Positions 57,301 to 64,000 of a stretch of DNA of 64,000 nucleotides are shown one piece after another. The stretch covers positions 1-64,000 of the forward strand of contig NZ_VCIX01000082.1 of NCBI RefSeq assembly GCF_006345825.1. Reading direction: 5' to 3'. Source of the stretch: Paenibacillus paridis. Lineage in GTDB: Bacteria > Bacillota > Bacilli > Paenibacillales > Paenibacillaceae. Each line of letters opens with the position of its first letter. The stretch's first letter is position 1. Below the pieces are notes generated by a model that worked only from the letters and a program-made list of their open reading frames with translations, did not search any database and was not told where the DNA came from. The translations under genes and the position numbers were made by a program.

Positions 57301-57693
57301 GGGGTCCCCTATTTTTATTTGGACGGCCAGACGCCCGCCTCCGAGCGCGTCGCACTCTGCAACCGGTTCAATGATGGCGAACGCGAGGTCTTCCTGCTAT
57401 CGCTAAAGGCAGGCGGAACCGGACTGAACCTTACCGGCGCCGATACGGTGATCCTATACGATCTCTGGTGGAATCCGGCTGTCGAGCAGCAGGCCGCTGA
57501 CCGCGCGCACCGCATCGGCCAGAAAAATGTCGTGCAAATTATCCGCCTCGTCACCCAAGGCACGGTCGAGGATAAAATGTACGAGCTTCAGCAGAAGAAA
57601 AAGAACCTGATCGACGAAGTCATCCAGCCCGGCCAAGAGGCGCTCTCGTCCTTAAGCGAACAAGAAATCCGAGAGATTCTCATGATCCAATAG
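54340..57693 (+). CDS. SWIM zinc-finger SNF2-family helicase/ATPase
   Basis: A 1117-residue SNF2 ATPase of the bacterial RapA/HepA-related group. The N-terminal SWIM finger is C69-x-C71...C81-x-H83 (CSCLAFSTYDLYCKH). An acidic patch (EDEEEDEDALE, about 115) and a long middle domain (about 200-640, SNF2_assoc-like) follow. The helicase core has Walker A DDMGLGKT (about 690), the DEAQ box (about 789), TGTPIEN (motif III, about 820) and the arginine-finger motif ADRAHRIGQ (about 1052). It moves on double-stranded DNA and may remodel protein-DNA complexes; exact role unknown. AAAGGAAC precedes the ATG. Confidence 0.93.
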   Translation: MSAQLTTRVIKSLCGDTFFERGQAYYRAGKVAIEAVNSRQTNFTITIQEDSRYEVIIDMKRNGDVDADCSCLAFSTYDLYCKHVAAALLQIRDYQAQQGNAKRVYPSLLHPEDQPYEDEEEDEDALESDGHLIPRYAGHAGLEAADTRIAGSLLGLFGNRPPRSRKSSSLIDTRILLEAEITCKLYPYGYRKHLFGIELKVGPKRLYIVQRIREFLEKVERREPFVFSKHFTYDPAQHCFRPEDDAVLTQLYEAYRQESLYRQMSNRNLYLGESPASGERLLLVPPSSWDALLPLLLAAPSVQLAYANRVFTGITISDEPLPLSFAFDQAESESYQLKVEGLEELTIMEEYGLVISSGKLLKVKSDACKQLVELKQLLDTSRKPKVQIAPEQMEPFMEKVIPGLMKLGSVAIAETISDRVLQTQLKAKLYLDRLRDRLLAGLEFQYGDIVINPLETGDTKRGTDRILLRDGDQERRILELMELVPFAKTESGYIMEDEDSEFEFLHNVVPQLEKLLAVYATSAVKVRIVTKHAPPKISVQLEERTDWLEFKFDMDGIPESEIRKLLKSLEVKRKFHRLPDGALLPLDGAEFQEIIRFLNEVGLRQGDIVGSKFRVPTVRGLHLIDAQDNGKTIKLGKSFRRLLENMRNPDNLDFPVPGELSGVLRDYQKYGYQWMKTLAHYRFGGILADDMGLGKTVQGIAFLLSVLPEIRERQQPALIVSPASLVYNWLNELKKFAPGIRAVIADGSKAERSAVLKGKSEADVIITSYPLLRRDIEQYAKQSYHTLIMDEAQYFKNHTTQTAQAVKAIDAAYRFALTGTPIENTLEELWSIFGAVFPELFPNRQAFNELTRETVARRVRPFLLRRLKSDVLKELPDKIESIQASELLPEQKQLYVGFLAKLQQETVKHLNEEGFQKNRIRILAGITRLRQLCCHPALFVEGYEGSSAKFEQLLDIIDECQSAGKRVLIFSQFTEMLGLIGRELGYRGVPYFYLDGQTPASERVALCNRFNDGEREVFLLSLKAGGTGLNLTGADTVILYDLWWNPAVEQQAADRAHRIGQKNVVQIIRLVTQGTVEDKMYELQQKKKNLIDEVIQPGQEALSSLSEQEIREILMIQ

Positions 57694-57817
57694 CTTACTC
57701 GGAAAACTTCAATTCATGTATCTGCGAAAAGATCGGATTTACGGGACCCTCTGTTTTTCCATTTCCCCCTGCGTCCGATCAACGCATCGTATTGGTTATG
57801 AATGATCGGCATTTGTT

Positions 57818-58006
57818 TTAGTTGGAATTTCTCCTTCTATATTTAACGAATTTGCTTTTTCGGGGCACTTAACTTGAATTTCTCCCACTAAATCTGCAAA
57901 TTCCGCTGAATTTGGAGCCAAATGCTTAAATTAACGGGATACACTCCATCTTTTTCTTTTGCCTAGAGACTAACGTTTATTTAGCGGGATTAATTCCATC
58001 TAATTC
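57818..58006. repeat. Palindrome-doublet intergenic element, copy 2
   Basis: Four modules begin at 57818, 57869, 57931 and 57981 (spacing 51, 62, 50), exactly as in copy 1 at 49274. Examples are TTAGTTGGAATTTCTCC, TTAACGGGATACACTCC and TTAGCGGGATTAATTCC. The element fills the middle of the convergent gap 57694-58242, in the same orientation as copy 1. Nothing else but the terminator at 58107 is seen in this gap. Confidence 0.85.
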
Positions 58007-58106
58007 AACATTTAATGGTATCGACTAATCAAACCATGGAAACCAGCTGCTTTTGTTGTCATATTAGGCTCATTCTAAGCCGGTCGGCATTGCGTTCCTT
58101 TACTCT

Positions 58107-58150
58107 AAAAAAGGTCAAGCATCGGGATTTCTCCCCAGCTTGACCTTTTT
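58107..58150. terminator. Terminator between helicase and heme oxygenase genes
   Basis: Stem AAAAGGTCAAGC / GCTTGACCTTTT with a 17-nt loop, and A and T runs on the two sides. It can serve the rightward helicase and, more distantly, the leftward heme oxygenase. Confidence 0.82.
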
Positions 58151-58242
58151 ACTGACTATGATCTCATGAAATCGCAGATTGTGCCCGCAGTTTAGCTCGC
58201 GCGCTCCCTTCGGCATCATTCTCATAAGCTTTCATAGCACAA

Positions 58243-58830
58243 TTAAGCATTGATCCACGCCTCTAGCGTTGTGAAGGTGCTTTTCGCAGCTTCTACAGCT
58301 TGGAGGGCTGCCTCGTCCGAAATAACGGATTGCTCAACGAGTTCACGGAATTCAGCCCATTTGGCTCTAGTTTCTGTCCCGTATGCGTTAAAATATTGCG
58401 TGCCCTTGCCCTCTGTCTCTGCCTCAGGCAGAAATTTGCGTACTTGTTTCGTAATCATCTGTCCGCCCATTGTCGAACCTTCAATGACATATAAATAGCC
58501 AAGGGCCTGGGCGGTCGAATAAAGCTCAGGCAGCTCGGTACATTCCGGCAGTTGCGCGACCTCTTCTTGGGTTCGTCCGAGCGCAAGCAAATCGCTCTCC
58601 AGCAAAGGGGATTTAGCACGTTCCCGCAGCGACGCTCCGATCTCGCCCCACCCCGTTAATTGGGCAATGACTCGCTCAGCCGGTTTAATGAAGCCATAAA
58701 ACTTTTCCAAATAGACGATATACTGCTCCAAAGATAGCGTCTGGTTCATGATTGCTTTAGCATAGGGATTATTCTCGATTTGCTCATGGTTCGAGGCTGT
58801 TTCTTCGCGTAAACGACTCATTATACTCAT
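58243..58830 (-). CDS. Biliverdin-producing heme oxygenase
   Basis: A 195-residue heme oxygenase of the bacterial BphO/HmuO type, all helical. The proximal heme ligand is His in ETASNHEQIENN (about residue 15). The distal helix has the Gly-rich phrase YVIEGSTMGGQMITKQV (about 113-129). It opens heme to biliverdin, CO and iron, for iron release or for a bilin chromophore. No phytochrome or heme importer lies next to it in this window. AAAGGAG precedes the ATG. A 12-bp palindrome lies 62 bp upstream. Confidence 0.88.
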   Translation of the reverse strand: MSIMSRLREETASNHEQIENNPYAKAIMNQTLSLEQYIVYLEKFYGFIKPAERVIAQLTGWGEIGASLRERAKSPLLESDLLALGRTQEEVAQLPECTELPELYSTAQALGYLYVIEGSTMGGQMITKQVRKFLPEAETEGKGTQYFNAYGTETRAKWAEFRELVEQSVISDEAALQAVEAAKSTFTTLEAWINA

Positions 58831-59271
58831 AGGTCATTTCTCCTTTTTGTTTCCTAGATTCTTTCATGATCAAGAACACATTAAACACGCCAATTGTATA
58901 CAATGATCCGAATTCCAATGACCCTATCCAGCTTGTAATCCATCTATTATAACCTCTCGAATTTCATTACTCAAAATAGAAGTTTCTTATAACGCTGTGC
59001 AGCTATAGACCAATAGCCACGCTTCCTATCTATCACTAGGGGGCAAGTATCTTCAATTGATACTAGCAGATTTTAATAGAGATAGGGATAATGACCAGTA
59101 CGAACGATCTATCACGTACGTATACTTACAGTACAAAGCTATATTAGCACTAGTAGAGAGGAGGATTGGAAAGCATAGTTTTCAGGCTAGAAACAGGCTT
59201 GTATAGCTCATCATAAAGAAGGAGTGCTGCAAACCAACACAAAAGCGTTATCCTTGAAAAGAGGTTAGGAC
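58831..59271. other. Divergent spacer upstream of heme oxygenase and ArsB-like genes
   Basis: About 440 bp with no coding potential seen. The perfect 12-bp palindrome ATTGTATACAAT lies at 58893-58904 and may be an operator. Around 59100-59130 there are short palindromic words (CGTACG, GTATAC) but no clear riboswitch or hairpin. Confidence 0.5.
58893..58904. promoter_or_regulatory. Candidate operator upstream of heme oxygenase gene
   Basis: ATTGTATACAAT is a perfect palindrome at about -63 to -74 from the heme oxygenase start. The shape resembles GntR-type operators (inverted TTGTATACAA). It is not a Fur box, which would be the expected regulator of an iron-release gene. The regulator is unknown. 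Confidence 0.35.
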
Positions 59272-60603
59272 ATGAATGACTTGATGATCATCACCACCAT
59301 TTGCGCCTTCCTGTTAACGATTAGCTTCATCTTCTGGCGCCCGCATGTAAATGAAGCGATACCAGCGTCAATCGGAGCTGCACTTGTCTTCCTTAGCGGA
59401 AGCGTCTCATTCGCGGATTTAGGGAAAATCACCGAAACGATCGGCGGGGCTGCCGTCACCATTATCGCTACGATTGTAATGGCGATTGTACTTGAGAGCT
59501 TCGGCTTCTTCTATTGGGCAGCCGAGCTGCTTACCCGAACAGCGCGCGGCTCGGGTATCCGTCTTTTTTGGCTAACGAATTTATTCTGTTTTCTCATGAC
59601 TCTCTTCGTCAATAATGATGGAAGCATATTAATTACAACACCTATTTTATTGCTGCTGCTCAAAAATATGCGACTTAAAAACCATCAGAAGATACCCTAT
59701 TTGTTATCAGGAGCACTCATCGCTACAGCTTCCAGTGCGCCGATCGGCGTTAGCAACATCGTAAATTTAATCGCCTTAAAAATTGTTCATATGGATCTTT
59801 ATATGCACACCGCTATGATGTTCGTCCCTGCCACGCTCGGGCTTGTCCTCCTAGCTCTCCTTCTGTTTGCTATCTTTTATCGAACGCTCCCAAAAAAGCT
59901 GCCGCCCATGGCCGGTTGGAGCCTCACGCCAGGCAGCCACCCCTTAAAGCAAGAAATACCGCAAGAGAGGCGCAACCGCTTCATGTTCAACATTCTAATT
60001 TTCGTATTCTGTGTTCGTATCAGCTTATTTGTCGCCTCGTATTTCCACTTTTCCGTAGCTGCCACAGCTGTCATCGGCTCCGCCCTTCTTCTAGGCTGGC
60101 GATGGTTCCACTTGAAAATATCACCAGCTGACATGCTCAAAAAAACGCCATGGTATATTTTGATTTTCGCTTTTAGCATGTACGTTATTATTTATGGTCT
60201 TAACAACATCGGATTAACCGAATGGCTGATTGGGCTTCTAAAGCCCATTATTTCCGGCAGCCTGCTTCATGCCAGCCTTCTGATGGGCGGATTGTTAAGC
60301 GTCCTTTCCAACTTATTCAATAATCATCCCGCCTTAATGGTTGGCACGCTTACTTTAATGAATACCGGCCTCGATCCGTTGACTTTAAAAATCGCCTATC
60401 TTGCAAGTGTGATTGGAAGCGATATTGGCTCGTTGCTGCTGCCGATCGGCACGCTGGCTACCCTCATGTGGATGCATATCGTTCGTAAGGGAGGCGTCCA
60501 GATCAGCTGGGGACAATATGTAAAAGTAACCATTATCGTTATTCCCATTACGGTCATTTTCACGCTCGTCGTATTGTCTTACTGGGTTTCCTGGATATTT
60601 TAA
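59272..60603 (+). CDS. ArsB/NhaD-superfamily anion transporter
   Basis: A 443-residue membrane protein with about 11 helices, of the ion-transporter superfamily that includes ArsB arsenite pumps. Landmarks are FVNNDGSILITTPILLLLLK (about 111-130) and SSAPIGVSNIVNLIALKI (about 154-171), equivalent to the two conserved substrate hairpins of ArsB, and NNHPALMVGTLTLM (about 345). Arsenite or another oxyanion is a possible substrate; no arsR or arsC is seen beside it. AGAGGTTAGG precedes the ATG. Confidence 0.85.
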   Translation: MNDLMIITTICAFLLTISFIFWRPHVNEAIPASIGAALVFLSGSVSFADLGKITETIGGAAVTIIATIVMAIVLESFGFFYWAAELLTRTARGSGIRLFWLTNLFCFLMTLFVNNDGSILITTPILLLLLKNMRLKNHQKIPYLLSGALIATASSAPIGVSNIVNLIALKIVHMDLYMHTAMMFVPATLGLVLLALLLFAIFYRTLPKKLPPMAGWSLTPGSHPLKQEIPQERRNRFMFNILIFVFCVRISLFVASYFHFSVAATAVIGSALLLGWRWFHLKISPADMLKKTPWYILIFAFSMYVIIYGLNNIGLTEWLIGLLKPIISGSLLHASLLMGGLLSVLSNLFNNHPALMVGTLTLMNTGLDPLTLKIAYLASVIGSDIGSLLLPIGTLATLMWMHIVRKGGVQISWGQYVKVTIIVIPITVIFTLVVLSYWVSWIF

Positions 60604-60610
60604 ACAGAAA

Positions 60611-60634
60611 GGGACCTTCCATCCGGAAGGTCCC
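60611..60634. terminator. Terminator between ArsB-like and NUDIX genes
   Basis: Perfect 10-bp stem GGGACCTTCC / GGAAGGTCCC with a 4-nt loop, between convergent genes. The T run (CTCATTTTAT) is weak. Confidence 0.75.
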
Positions 60635-60661
60635 CTCATTTTATCGCAAACATTCTATGCC

Positions 60662-61228
60662 CTACACCCGAAATAATCCATAGCCGCTGAGCGGAACAAC
60701 AGGGTCCGTGTCGATGCTAAGGCCTGAAGAACGGCCATGAAACGCAACATCGACCAGCCACTGCGTGAAGCCTGCTACATCCATCGTCTCCAGCTCCTCT
60801 AAGGTAAAGAAGCCGGCTGCGTCTACTTCCACATTGTCTGGAACAGGCTCACCGCTTACATATTCCATCTCAAACGCGACATAAAGATTATGAATATTTC
60901 TTGGCTGATCGCGCAAGGCAACGACATTTTTGACGATCGCCTGCACGCCGCACTCTTCCAGCACCTCTCGCTCCACGGTATCCTGTATCGCTTCCAGCTG
61001 CTCAATATAGCCGCCGGGGTTCGTCCATTTGCCTTTACCTGGCTCCTGTGCCCTGCGAACGAGCAATATTTTTCCGTCCCGGATGACCAGCGCTCCTACA
61101 CCAATGCTGTAACTGCCCCAATGGACAAAGCTGCAGTTCGTACAGGCCCTTCTCATTGTTCCATCAACGTCGCGGCTTTCAAGCTTCGAGCCGCATGCCA
61201 TACAAAAATTCGCTTCCACCCACTTCAC
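60662..61228 (-). CDS. NUDIX hydrolase with N-terminal zinc ribbon
   Basis: A 188-residue NUDIX enzyme. A zinc ribbon is formed by C-x-x-C pairs at residues 9-12 (CMAC) and 29-32 (CTNC). The NUDIX box is complete: GYIEQLEAIQDTVE then REVLEECGV (about 73-95), with the catalytic REUxEE glutamates. This plan resembles NudC-like and ADP-ribose-type hydrolases that split nucleoside diphosphate compounds. The start is a GTG, with a second possible GTG three codons later that has a better-placed AGAGGTGA. Confidence 0.88.
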   Translation of the reverse strand: MKWVEANFCMACGSKLESRDVDGTMRRACTNCSFVHWGSYSIGVGALVIRDGKILLVRRAQEPGKGKWTNPGGYIEQLEAIQDTVEREVLEECGVQAIVKNVVALRDQPRNIHNLYVAFEMEYVSGEPVPDNVEVDAAGFFTLEELETMDVAGFTQWLVDVAFHGRSSGLSIDTDPVVPLSGYGLFRV

Positions 61229-61405
61229 CTCTGTCTTCGTCTCATCAGATTATACGAATTATTTTAGCTTCTGCATAGCCTGTCATCAAAGCCAAATAAG
61301 CCTTCGATAGCGATTCGTCGACTACGCGGGGAGCGTTAGTTTGAAAACAAGCGCTCCATGCGAGTATAATGACCCTATTGAATCACAGCACAGGAGGAAT
61401 AACAA

Positions 61406-62398
61406 ATGCGATTTGTAAGCAATAAAGGCATTACCGACCCCACGCTCAATTTGGCGTTAGAGGAATATATATTGCGTTCCTTGCCTGACGATGATGATTA
61501 TTTGCTCTTCTATATTAATGAGCCTTCCATCATTATAGGCAAAAACCAGAATACGGTAGAAGAAATTAATGCGGAATATGTGGAGAGTAACCACCTGCAT
61601 GTCGTGCGCAGACTATCAGGCGGCGGGGCCGTCTACCATGATCTCGGCAATTTGAATTTCAGCTTTATTATGAAGGATGACGGAAAATCCTTTCATAACT
61701 TCAAAAAGTTTACGGAGCCCGTTGTGCGCGCGCTGCAAGGATTAGGCGTAGACGCTGAAATGACAGGACGCAACGACCTTCAAGTCGGTGAGCGGAAAAT
61801 ATCCGGAAACGCCCAATTTTCGACGAAGGGTAAAATGTTCAGCCACGGCACGCTGTTATTTGATTCTGAAATCGAAAATGTCGTATCCGCACTAAAGCCC
61901 AATGCCGAGAAATATGTATCCAAATCAACGAAATCCATTCGCAGCCGCGTTGCCAACATTATGGAGTTTCTAAAGGAACCGATGACGGTAGAACAGTTCC
62001 GGCAGCGTCTCCTCCATTCGATCTTCGAAGAGGCAGAGGAAATACCGTTCTATGAGCTATCCGAGCAGGATTGGGACAAGGTTCATAAGCTCGCAAACGA
62101 ACGCTACCGCAGCTGGGAATGGAACTATGGTCGCTCGCCTGCCTTTAACGTCCAGCAAAAGCAGCGCATTGAAGGGGCCGGGACGTTCGACGTCCGTTTG
62201 CAGGTGCAGGACGGGATCATCGTAGACGCCGCGATTTTCGGAGATTTCTTCGGGCGCGGAGACAGCAATGAAGTTGCTCTTCAGCTTATCGGCACCCGTT
62301 ATGAGTCGTCCGCTCTGAAGCAGCTTCACGAAGGCATAGATTTGAATTTTTACTTCGGGCCTGTCACACAGGAGGAATGGTTAGGGCTGCTTCTGTAA
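61406..62398 (+). CDS. lplJ: Lipoate-protein ligase
   Basis: A 330-residue lipoate ligase of the LplA/LplJ type that activates lipoate with ATP and attaches it to lipoyl domains of 2-oxoacid dehydrogenases. The lipoate-binding motif is RRLSGGGAVYHDLGNLNFSF (about 69-88), the catalytic Lys lies in VGERKISGNAQ (about 130), and the C-terminal accessory domain starts near residue 245. AGGAGGAA precedes the ATG. It stands alone, followed by an inverted repeat. Confidence 0.93.
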   Translation: MRFVSNKGITDPTLNLALEEYILRSLPDDDDYLLFYINEPSIIIGKNQNTVEEINAEYVESNHLHVVRRLSGGGAVYHDLGNLNFSFIMKDDGKSFHNFKKFTEPVVRALQGLGVDAEMTGRNDLQVGERKISGNAQFSTKGKMFSHGTLLFDSEIENVVSALKPNAEKYVSKSTKSIRSRVANIMEFLKEPMTVEQFRQRLLHSIFEEAEEIPFYELSEQDWDKVHKLANERYRSWEWNYGRSPAFNVQQKQRIEGAGTFDVRLQVQDGIIVDAAIFGDFFGRGDSNEVALQLIGTRYESSALKQLHEGIDLNFYFGPVTQEEWLGLLL

Positions 62399-62407
62399 AA
62401 AATCGCT

Positions 62408-62468
62408 AAATACCCCCTACATGCTATGATCTGAGCAGCCTCAGGTTTTTGGTCGTATGGGGGTATTT
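62408..62468 (+). terminator. Inverted repeat after lipoate ligase gene
   Basis: AAATACCCCC / GGGGGTATTT is a perfect 10-bp repeat around 41 nt. The long loop makes it an unusual terminator, but its position 9 nt after the stop supports a 3'-end role. Confidence 0.5.
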
Positions 62469-62483
62469 ACTAGTATGTGAATG

Positions 62484-62800
62484 AAAATAAACTATCTATT
62501 TTTCTCTTTCTCCAAATCCAGGTCATAGCCGTTCCATTTGGAGCCGCTGAAATAGATTAGATCTATTTTTTAGACCTATTTCAGCGGTTTCGGCTATTTA
62601 CGTCAGTTTAGATCTAAAAATTAGATCTATTTCTCCAAAACCCAGCCCTATCCAGTCCATTTGGAGCCGCTAAGCTAGATTAGATCTATTTTTTAGACCT
62701 ATTTCAGCTGTTTCGGCTATTTACGCCAATTTAGGTCTAAAAAATAGATCTATTCCTCCAAAACCCAGCCCTATCTGGTCCATTTGGAGCCGCTGGACTT
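62484..62800. repeat. 123-bp tandem repeat with palindromic doublet (third family)
   Basis: About 2.4 copies of a 123-bp unit; the phrase CCATTTGGAGCCGCT recurs at 62534, 62657 and 62780. Each unit has two palindromic modules of about 21 bp: TTAGATCTA...TAGACCTA (62557, 62680) and TTAGATCTAA...TTAGATCTA (62608, next as TTAGGTCTAA at 62731). Module spacing is 51, 72, 51. It lies in the convergent gap 62399-63007. No gene is supported here. Confidence 0.9.
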
Positions 62801-62849
62801 TAAACTATTAGACGAGCGTGCATCCCGTAAGAAATCCTTCTTTCATACT

Positions 62850-62894
62850 ACAGCGGCAGTCTCAGACTTTTTCCCAGTCCAAGGCTGCCGCTGT
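62850..62894. terminator. Stem-loop after the third repeat array
   Basis: ACAGCGGCAG / CTGCCGCTGT pair with a loop of about 24 nt. There is no clear T run on either side, so a terminator role for the leftward small-protein genes is only likely by position. Confidence 0.4.
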
Positions 62895-63007
62895 TATTGC
62901 AATTGGGGCAAGCTGTATAATATATCATTTCCTTTTTACTCTAGGAATGCTAAACTTCAGACTCACATGAGGCGGCTTGCCATGACCATTCCTGCTATAA
63001 CTCAACA

Positions 63008-63214
63008 TTAACCATTAAACCTGCTGATCATTCGGTTTACTGCAACCTTCATCTTCTTCTTTCCTTTGCGCTCCTGGCTCTCCGTAGCTCCCTCGCCCTC
63101 GCCATCCTCATCCGCTCTTTCAAGCGCAAGCAGCGCCAGACTATAGCCCACGAGCGAAAGCGAGGCGGAGAGCTTAAATAGATCATCCGACGTGATTTGC
63201 TTATCAGCCGACAT
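63008..63214 (-). CDS. Small hypothetical membrane-associated protein
   Basis: A 68-residue protein: a polar start (QITSDDLFKL), one short hydrophobic helix (LSLVGYSLALLALE, about 19-32), then an acidic patch (ADEDGEGEG) and a basic tail (KGKKKMKVAVNR). Its first half aligns with the 45-residue protein encoded just upstream at 63277-63414 (TSDDL / TADDI followed by one hydrophobic helix). Function unknown. A purine-rich site (GGAGC) precedes the ATG. Confidence 0.6.
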   Translation of the reverse strand: MSADKQITSDDLFKLSASLSLVGYSLALLALERADEDGEGEGATESQERKGKKKMKVAVNRMISRFNG

Positions 63215-63276
63215 TTCTCTGCTCCTTTATGTTCAAAGTGACTAGCTTATATGGTCAATGACCGCTGGCCAGGAAA

Positions 63277-63414
63277 TTACTCCTTCTCGGTCCTTGCTTT
63301 CAGCACGGCAAATAATCCGACTAAATCCCCAATCACGAGGATAACCGCAGACCACAAAGCAATATCATCAGCCGTTAGTTCAGTATTATCCGTTTTGGTT
63401 GTTGTTTTGGACAT
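63277..63414 (-). CDS. Very small membrane protein (45 residues)
   Basis: A 45-codon gene. ATG at 63414 is preceded by AAGGAGC (11 nt spacing). The protein has a Thr/Lys-rich start, then ELTADDIALWSAVILVIGDL with one membrane helix to FAVLKA, and ends TEKE. Layout and phrase order match the 68-residue neighbour at 63008, 62 nt downstream, suggesting ancient duplication and co-transcription. Role unknown; such single-pass proteins could be subunits or regulators of a membrane complex. Confidence 0.6.
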   Translation of the reverse strand: MSKTTTKTDNTELTADDIALWSAVILVIGDLVGLFAVLKARTEKE

Positions 63415-63509
63415 TCGGATCTAAGCTCCTTAGTTTCTTGGGATGATAACAGCCTATGCCAAGGAGCCCTGACGGGTTTGGGCGAATGCCGCAGTGTCCA
63501 TAAAAATAG

Positions 63510-64000
63510 TCAGCTAATGTCTTGCTCATTAGCATCGGAATATAATAAACCGGGAATCAGACGAATGTAGATTAGTTCTGCTCCAAGCTCGACAATCGTT
63601 TGGGTAACGATGACCGCCGAGGCAATAACCGACCAATCTCCGGGCAATGACATGGATAGCGGAAGCACAACTAGTGAGTTGCGTGTGCTGGAGCTGAATA
63701 CTAGCGCACGCCCCGCGCCAACATCCAATTTAAATACGTGAGCTATGGCCCGAGCTAATAGCGGCATGATGAAGAAAAAGAGCAAATAAACCGGAAGCAC
63801 GCGTACAAGGATCTCTAAATCGTCATAAACGTTGGCGATTTGCGAACCCATGATGAATAGCAGCGCCAAGGCCATAAACGGTACCGGCAGCCATGAGGTA
63901 GCCGAAAGCACGACCATGCCCGAACGGCTTTTTGCCGCCCACAGCTGGGTCCCGACCGCAGCAAGCACAGGCAAAATAATGAGCAATAGGAAGGATTCAA
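63510..64000 (-). CDS. BASS-superfamily/arsenite-type transporter, truncated by window edge
   Basis: The C-terminal 160 or so residues of a membrane protein; the frame stays open through the right edge (upstream codons read ESFL before LLIILPVLAAVGTQLW), so the N-terminus is outside the window. Visible helices include VPFMALALLFIMGSQIA, VYLLFFFIMPLLARAIA and the re-entrant motif FSSSTRNSLVVLPLSMSL, typical of arsenic-resistance (ACR3-like) members of the bile-acid/sodium symporter superfamily. It is a second possible oxyanion exporter about 3 kb from the ArsB-like gene. Confidence 0.8.
   Translation of the reverse strand, partial: ESFLLLIILPVLAAVGTQLWAAKSRSGMVVLSATSWLPVPFMALALLFIMGSQIANVYDDLEILVRVLPVYLLFFFIMPLLARAIAHVFKLDVGAGRALVFSSSTRNSLVVLPLSMSLPGDWSVIASAVIVTQTIVELGAELIYIRLIPGLLYSDANEQDIS

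Noticed and set aside
62784..63011. 75-codon open frame after the third array
   Set aside because: It begins in repeat sequence, runs through the stem-loop at 62850-62894 and has no clear ribosome binding site.

Overview
The window reads as chromosomal DNA of a Paenibacillus-like member of the Bacillales. The evidence is strong purine-rich ribosome binding sites, frequent TTG and GTG starts, G+C near one half, an S-layer-homology surface protein, YesM/YesN-type two-component systems inside sugar-uptake operons, and a left edge that looks like the promoter and leader of an rRNA operon running leftwards out of the window. There is no phage, insertion sequence or CRISPR array.

Layout. 1-8.9 kb: a WYL regulator and a DinB-like protein, a large GH78 rhamnosidase with a divergent AraC regulator, then a small operon (spermidine-synthase-like enzyme, GNAT acetyltransferase, VOC protein) and a copper-amine-oxidase-type stalk protein. 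8.9-26.4 kb: a polysaccharide-use region on the minus strand. It holds a secreted beta-helix/SLH protein with its own PrsA-like foldase, then one operon of two ABC permeases, a lipoprotein binding protein, a histidine kinase, an AraC-type response regulator, a DUF2264 protein and a GH88 unsaturated glucuronyl hydrolase; a chemoreceptor lies upstream. The set fits sensing, import and cleavage of uronic-acid-containing oligosaccharides.

26.6-36 kb: an AAC(3)-like acetyltransferase, an orphan ParB-like protein preceded by 39-bp palindromic repeats and followed by a 1.7-kb tandem array, and a compact type III polyketide synthase operon (PKS, methyltransferase, FAD oxidoreductase, MMPL exporter). 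36-43.2 kb: a GNAT-GNAT-pentapeptide fusion, a metallophosphoesterase, an alpha/beta hydrolase, a DUF4173 membrane protein and an SgrR-like regulator. 43.2-51.7 kb: a second sugar ABC operon ending with a PHP phosphatase and an MgtC-like protein, its AraC regulator, and a second DUF2264 protein. 51.8-64 kb: methionine aminopeptidase, DUF2500 protein, aldo/keto reductase, SWIM-SNF2 helicase, heme oxygenase, ArsB-family transporter, NUDIX hydrolase, lipoate ligase, two very small related membrane proteins, and a BASS/arsenite-type transporter cut by the right edge.

The most unusual signal is not in the proteins. Each of the four large convergent (3'-to-3') intergenic gaps (near 29-30.8, 49.3, 57.8 and 62.6 kb) holds an array of 21-24-bp imperfect palindromes. 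The arrays belong to three sequence families that do not look alike, yet all use the same alternating spacing: about 51 bp, then about 61 bp (72 bp in one family). Such a shared geometry on different sequence suggests a class of intergenic element that deserves a proper search.
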